A stretch of 17,176 bases of DNA from JBHEMT01 sp046262435 (lineage in GTDB: Bacteria > Chloroflexota > Dormibacteria > Aeolococcales > Aeolococcaceae), in contig JBHEMT010000085.1 of NCBI GenBank assembly GCA_046262435.1, positions 1 through 17,176 on the forward strand, read 5' to 3'. Both the position numbers and the translations under genes were made by a program. The notes beneath the pieces were generated by a model, which had not been told where the DNA came from, made no database searches, and saw only the letters and a list, made by a program, of their open reading frames with translations. Below, piece by piece: positions 14,147 to 17,176 of the stretch; position 1 is the stretch's first letter, and each line of letters opens with the position of its first letter.

Positions 14147-14242
14147 GGAGGCGTCTGGGAGCCTGGTGGCCCTCCTGGTCTTCAAAATCAGTGTGACCGA
14201 GTATCTCGGTCAGGCGGGTTCGATTCCCGTCCGCCTCCGCCA
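14147..14242 (+). tRNA. selC: tRNA-Sec (anticodon TCA)
   Basis: This 96-nt gene includes an encoded CCA (14240-14242) and G73. Acceptor GGAGGCG pairs with CGCCTCC (14147-14153/14232-14238); the next pair would be T14154 and C14231, a mismatch. The D arm is long with a 4-nt loop: 14157-14163 with 14168-14174, loop TGGT, containing one A-C mismatch and one G-T. The anticodon arm 14175-14191 has loop CTTCAAA and anticodon TCA at 14182-14184, which reads UGA. The long variable arm is a 7-bp stem GACCGAG/CTCGGTC with loop TAT (14195-14211). The T arm has loop TTCGATT and five or six pairs. A 4-nt D loop, a long variable arm and a 13-pair acceptor-T stack are the marks of bacterial tRNA-Sec. It leads into selA 51 nt downstream. 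Confidence 0.96.
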
Positions 14243-14293
14243 CCGTTGCGCGGGCAGTCGGGCCACGGGGCGCACGGACGTAAGGTCAGGCGT

Positions 14294-15592
14294 ATGACCT
14301 CCGAGCTCCGGGCCTCAGACCCGCGCCGCGCGGTCCCCGCCACCGATGCGGTGCTCGCCGACCCGCGCCTCGCCGACGCCCAGCGACGGCTCGGCAGGCT
14401 GCTGGTGCGGGACGCGGTGCGCACCGCGCAGACCCGGGTGCGTACCGGAGAGATCGACGCCGCGGCGCTGGTCACCGAGGTGCTTGCCGGGCTCCCCGCC
14501 GCGGCCACCAGCCTGCAGCCCGTGCTCAACGCCACCGGCATCGTGCTCCACACCAACCTCGGCCGGGCTGCGCTCTCCCAGGCCGCGGTCGCTGCCCTGG
14601 GCGCCGCCGCCGGATACGTCGACGTCGAGTTCGACCTCGCCGGCGGCACGCGGGCACCGCGGGGTCGCGGAGCGCTGGCCGCCCTGCGCGCAGCGCTCCC
14701 CGCAGCCGGCGATGTCCTCGTGGTCAACAACGGGGCGGCCGCATTGCTGCTCGCGGTCACCGCCCTCGCGGGCGGCCGTGAGGTGGTCTGGAGCCGGGGC
14801 GAGATGGTGGAAATCGGCGACGGGTTTCGTCTGCCCGACCTGGTGGCCTCAACCGGCGCGCGGGTGCGCGAGGTGGGCACCACCAACCGCACCGGCAGGG
14901 ACGACTACCTCCGCGCGCTCGGCGAGGACACCGGGTGCCTGCTCAAGGTGCATCCCTCCAACTTCCGCCTCACCGGCTTCACCGCCTCGGTCGCCGTGGG
15001 TGACCTCGCTGGGTTGGGCGCGCCCCTGGTGGTCGACATCGGGTCCGGGCTGCTTCGCCCCGATCCCCTCCTTCCTGACGAGCCTGACGTCAGCAGCACT
15101 CTCGCCGCCGGAGCCGACCTGGTCACCGCCAGCGGCGACAAGCTGCTCGGCGGCCCCCAGGCGGGGATCATCGCCGGCCGCGCCGACCTGGTCGAACGGC
15201 TGCGCCGTCACCCGCTGGCTCGAGCCCTGCGAGTCGACAAGCTCACCCTGGCGGCGCTTGAGGCCACCCTGTCGGGGCCGCCCTCACCGACAACCGTCGC
15301 CCTGCACGGCGACCCGCGAGTCCTGCGCGTCCGGGCGGAGGCGATCGCCGCACAACTCGGCAACGAGGCGTCGGTGGTGGCCGCCGAGGGGGCGGTCGGT
15401 GGCGGCAGCGCTCCGGGGGTGGGGCTTCCCGGCTGGGCGGTGAGCCTGCCCGAGCGGTACGCCGCCGCGCTGCGCCGCGGTGACCCGCCGGTGGTTGCCC
15501 GGGTGGAGCGGGGCCGCTGCCTGATCGATCCCCGCTGCCTGCCGGCGGAGTCCGACGCGGTCCTGGTCCGCGCGGTGCTGGCCTGCCGCTGA
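14294..15592 (+). CDS. selA: L-seryl-tRNA(Sec) selenium transferase SelA
   Basis: Encodes 432 aa. I prefer ATG at 14294 (MTSELRASDP) because AAGG lies 8 nt upstream; an in-frame TTG at 14246 begins only 4 nt after tRNA-Sec. SelA converts Ser-tRNA(Sec) to Sec-tRNA(Sec) using selenophosphate and pyridoxal phosphate. Conserved parts are VLNATGIVLHTNLGRAAL (77-94), REVGTTNRTG (192-201), KVHPSNFRLTGFT (218-230) and SGDKLLGGPQAG (280-291) with the PLP lysine at Lys283, then GGGSAPG (369-375). The N-terminal domain is somewhat shorter than in E. coli (about 463 aa). Its stop codon is TGA, followed by TGC. It is likely co-transcribed with the tRNA upstream and selB downstream. Confidence 0.97.
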   Translation: MTSELRASDPRRAVPATDAVLADPRLADAQRRLGRLLVRDAVRTAQTRVRTGEIDAAALVTEVLAGLPAAATSLQPVLNATGIVLHTNLGRAALSQAAVAALGAAAGYVDVEFDLAGGTRAPRGRGALAALRAALPAAGDVLVVNNGAAALLLAVTALAGGREVVWSRGEMVEIGDGFRLPDLVASTGARVREVGTTNRTGRDDYLRALGEDTGCLLKVHPSNFRLTGFTASVAVGDLAGLGAPLVVDIGSGLLRPDPLLPDEPDVSSTLAAGADLVTASGDKLLGGPQAGIIAGRADLVERLRRHPLARALRVDKLTLAALEATLSGPPSPTTVALHGDPRVLRVRAEAIAAQLGNEASVVAAEGAVGGGSAPGVGLPGWAVSLPERYAAALRRGDPPVVARVERGRCLIDPRCLPAESDAVLVRAVLACR

Positions 15593-15674
15593 TGCCGCGA
15601 CGTGGCGAGGACCAGGAGCGCGATGGCGGGGGCGCCGGCGCGAGCCGCGGATGCGCTGACCATCGGGTGACCAC

Positions 15675-17176
15675 ATGCAGGTGATCGCCACCGCAGGGCA
15701 TGTTGACCACGGCAAGTCGACCTTGATCCGCGCCCTGACCGGGATGGAGCCTGACCGTTGGGCCGAGGAACGTCGCCGGGGGATGACCATCGACCTCGGC
15801 TACGCCTGGATGACGCTGCCATCGGGCACCCAGGCGGCGTTCGTCGACGTTCCTGGCCACGAGCGCTTCACCACCAACATGCTCGCCGGGGTGGGCCCGG
15901 TTCCGGCGGTCCTGCTGGTGATCGCCGCCGACGCGGGCTGGGCGACGCAGACCGAGGAACATGTCTGCGCCCTCGACGCGCTCGGGGTGCGTGAGGGCCT
16001 GGTCGCCGTGACCCGCTGCGACCTCGCCGACCCTGCCCCCGTCGCCGAGGAGGCGCGCCGCCGGCTCAGCCGCACCTGCCTCGCGGGACTGTCGGCCACG
16101 GCGGTCTCCGGCGTGACCGGGGAGGGCCTGCCGAGATTGGTCCAAGCGCTCGACGAGCTGGCCCAGCGGCTCCCCGACTCCGCCCCGGATGCTCGGGTAC
16201 GGATGTGGGTGGATCGCTCCTTCACCATCCGGGGCGCGGGCACCGTGGTCACCGGCACACTGCCGGCGGGGACGCTGCGCCGTGGTGACGCGCTCGAACT
16301 GCACGGGAGCCGGGTCACCGTGCGCGGGTTGCACTGCCTTGGTCTGCCGGTCGACGAGGTGCGGGGGCCGGCACGGGTCGCCGTCAACCTGCGCGGCATT
16401 GAACCGGCCGAGGTCAGCCGTGGCGCTGCCCTGCTGACGCCGGGCGCGTGGCACAGCACAGCTGTACTCGACGGCCGCGCCGACCGGGAGGCGCTTCCCA
16501 GCCATGTCGTCCTCCACGTCGGCTCGGCGGCGATACCGGCGTCCGTGCGCCCCCTGTCGCCTCCGCCGCGCGCCGACGCCGGAGCCGGCGGGGGCGCGGT
16601 GCGATTGACCCTGGCGACCGAGCTTCCGCTCCAGGTCGGCGACCGCCTCCTGCTCCGCGACCCGGGTCGCCGCCAGCTGCTCGGCGGGGTCACCGTGGTC
16701 GACCCGATGCCCCCGGTTCTGCGCCGCAGGGGCGCCGCCCGCACCCGGGCGACGGCCCTCGCCGGCGACGCCGGCGTGCCCAGCCTCGCCGCCGAGCTCC
16801 ATCGCCGCGGCGCAGTGTCAGAGCGGCAGCTCGCGGCCCTCGGGGTGCCCCTCCCCGCACCTATGCCGCCTCAGGTGGTTGCTGCGGCCGGGTGGCTCTG
16901 CACCGACGCGCTGTGGACCATCTGGCGGAGGGCCCTGGCGGCCGCCGTGGACACCGCCCCGCGCGGGTCGCTGATCGACGACGGAAGCGCCTCAGCCGAC
17001 CTGGTGCGGTCGCTCCAGCTTCCCGACCCGGCACTGCTCGGCGCCCTGCTTCCCGGCTGCCCGGAGCTGGAGGAGGTGCGCGGCCGGGTGCGTCGCCGTG
17101 GGAGTGGGCCAACCCTGCGGGCCGACCTTCGCGCCGCGGTTGCCCGGCTGAGCGACAGCCTTCAGGCTCATCCGTT
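15675..17176 (+). CDS. selB: Selenocysteine-specific elongation factor SelB, partial (3' end beyond window)
   Basis: The frame is open from ATG at 15675 to the window edge (500 codons); about 100 residues of C-terminal winged-helix sequence are probably missing. SelB carries Sec-tRNA(Sec) to the ribosome at UGA codons marked by a SECIS hairpin. The GTPase motifs are GHVDHGKS (8-15), the switch GMTIDLG (36-42) with Thr38, DVPGH (58-62) and TRCD (113-116), where most SelB proteins have TKxD, so the base-specificity Lys is Arg here. Beta-barrel domains follow (for example MWVDRSFTIRGAGTVVTGTL) and then the start of the winged-helix region. It starts 82 bp after selA; GGTGA upstream may serve as ribosome site. 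Confidence 0.96.
   Translation, partial: MQVIATAGHVDHGKSTLIRALTGMEPDRWAEERRRGMTIDLGYAWMTLPSGTQAAFVDVPGHERFTTNMLAGVGPVPAVLLVIAADAGWATQTEEHVCALDALGVREGLVAVTRCDLADPAPVAEEARRRLSRTCLAGLSATAVSGVTGEGLPRLVQALDELAQRLPDSAPDARVRMWVDRSFTIRGAGTVVTGTLPAGTLRRGDALELHGSRVTVRGLHCLGLPVDEVRGPARVAVNLRGIEPAEVSRGAALLTPGAWHSTAVLDGRADREALPSHVVLHVGSAAIPASVRPLSPPPRADAGAGGGAVRLTLATELPLQVGDRLLLRDPGRRQLLGGVTVVDPMPPVLRRRGAARTRATALAGDAGVPSLAAELHRRGAVSERQLAALGVPLPAPMPPQVVAAAGWLCTDALWTIWRRALAAAVDTAPRGSLIDDGSASADLVRSLQLPDPALLGALLPGCPELEEVRGRVRRRGSGPTLRADLRAAVARLSDSLQAHP

Noticed and set aside
15590..15670. Read-through of the selA TGA as selenocysteine (about 26 further codons to a TGA at 15668-15670)
   Set aside because: SelA ends normally at this point (IDPRCLPAESDAVLVRAVLACR matches the family end) and no clear SECIS hairpin follows.

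Overview
The window (17,176 bp, very GC-rich) comes from a bacterium with actinobacterial-style, tightly overlapped operons. GC content, the DUF6457/MobA pair, a split Rieske/cytochrome b complex and a bacterial selenocysteine locus point to a high-GC terrabacterial lineage (Actinomycetota, Chloroflexota or a relative such as Dormibacterota). I cannot assign a species. No rRNA, insertion sequence, CRISPR array or phage gene is visible. Genes fill the window almost completely, and the longest gap is 137 bp (10770-10906).

Region 1 (9308 down to 1, minus strand) reads as one long operon. In transcription order it encodes: a 728-aa protein with two universal-stress domains and three PCP_red-like repeats; a cytochrome bd subunit I-like membrane protein (copy II); a small two-helix membrane protein; a Rieske Fe-S protein; cytochrome b; a second bd subunit I-like protein (copy I); a 149-aa unknown; a stand-alone response-regulator receiver; an ABC ATPase; and an ABC-2 permease cut by the window edge. 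Most junctions are GTGA/ATGA overlaps or gaps of 1-4 nt. There is no cytochrome c, no CydB and no complete canonical bd oxidase, so this looks like a non-standard quinol-handling complex with regulatory and transport genes attached.

Region 2 (9309-10769) starts with a 118-bp divergent spacer. Beyond it a plus-strand gene encodes a second protein made of PCP_red-like repeats, carrying the same Cys-Pro motif (GCPVPHG) as its divergent partner. A small conserved membrane protein follows on the minus strand.

Region 3 (10907-13061) is molybdenum cofactor biosynthesis: a DUF6457 protein, MobA (minus) and MoeA (plus). MobA and MoeA diverge across a 21-bp gap that is nearly filled by an inverted repeat.

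Region 4 (13083-17176) is a complete selenocysteine locus: selD (minus, Cys form), tRNA-Sec (plus), selA and selB (plus, selB cut by the window edge). Next to the Mo-cofactor genes it suggests that the main client is a Sec-containing molybdoenzyme such as formate dehydrogenase, but no selenoprotein gene is inside the window.
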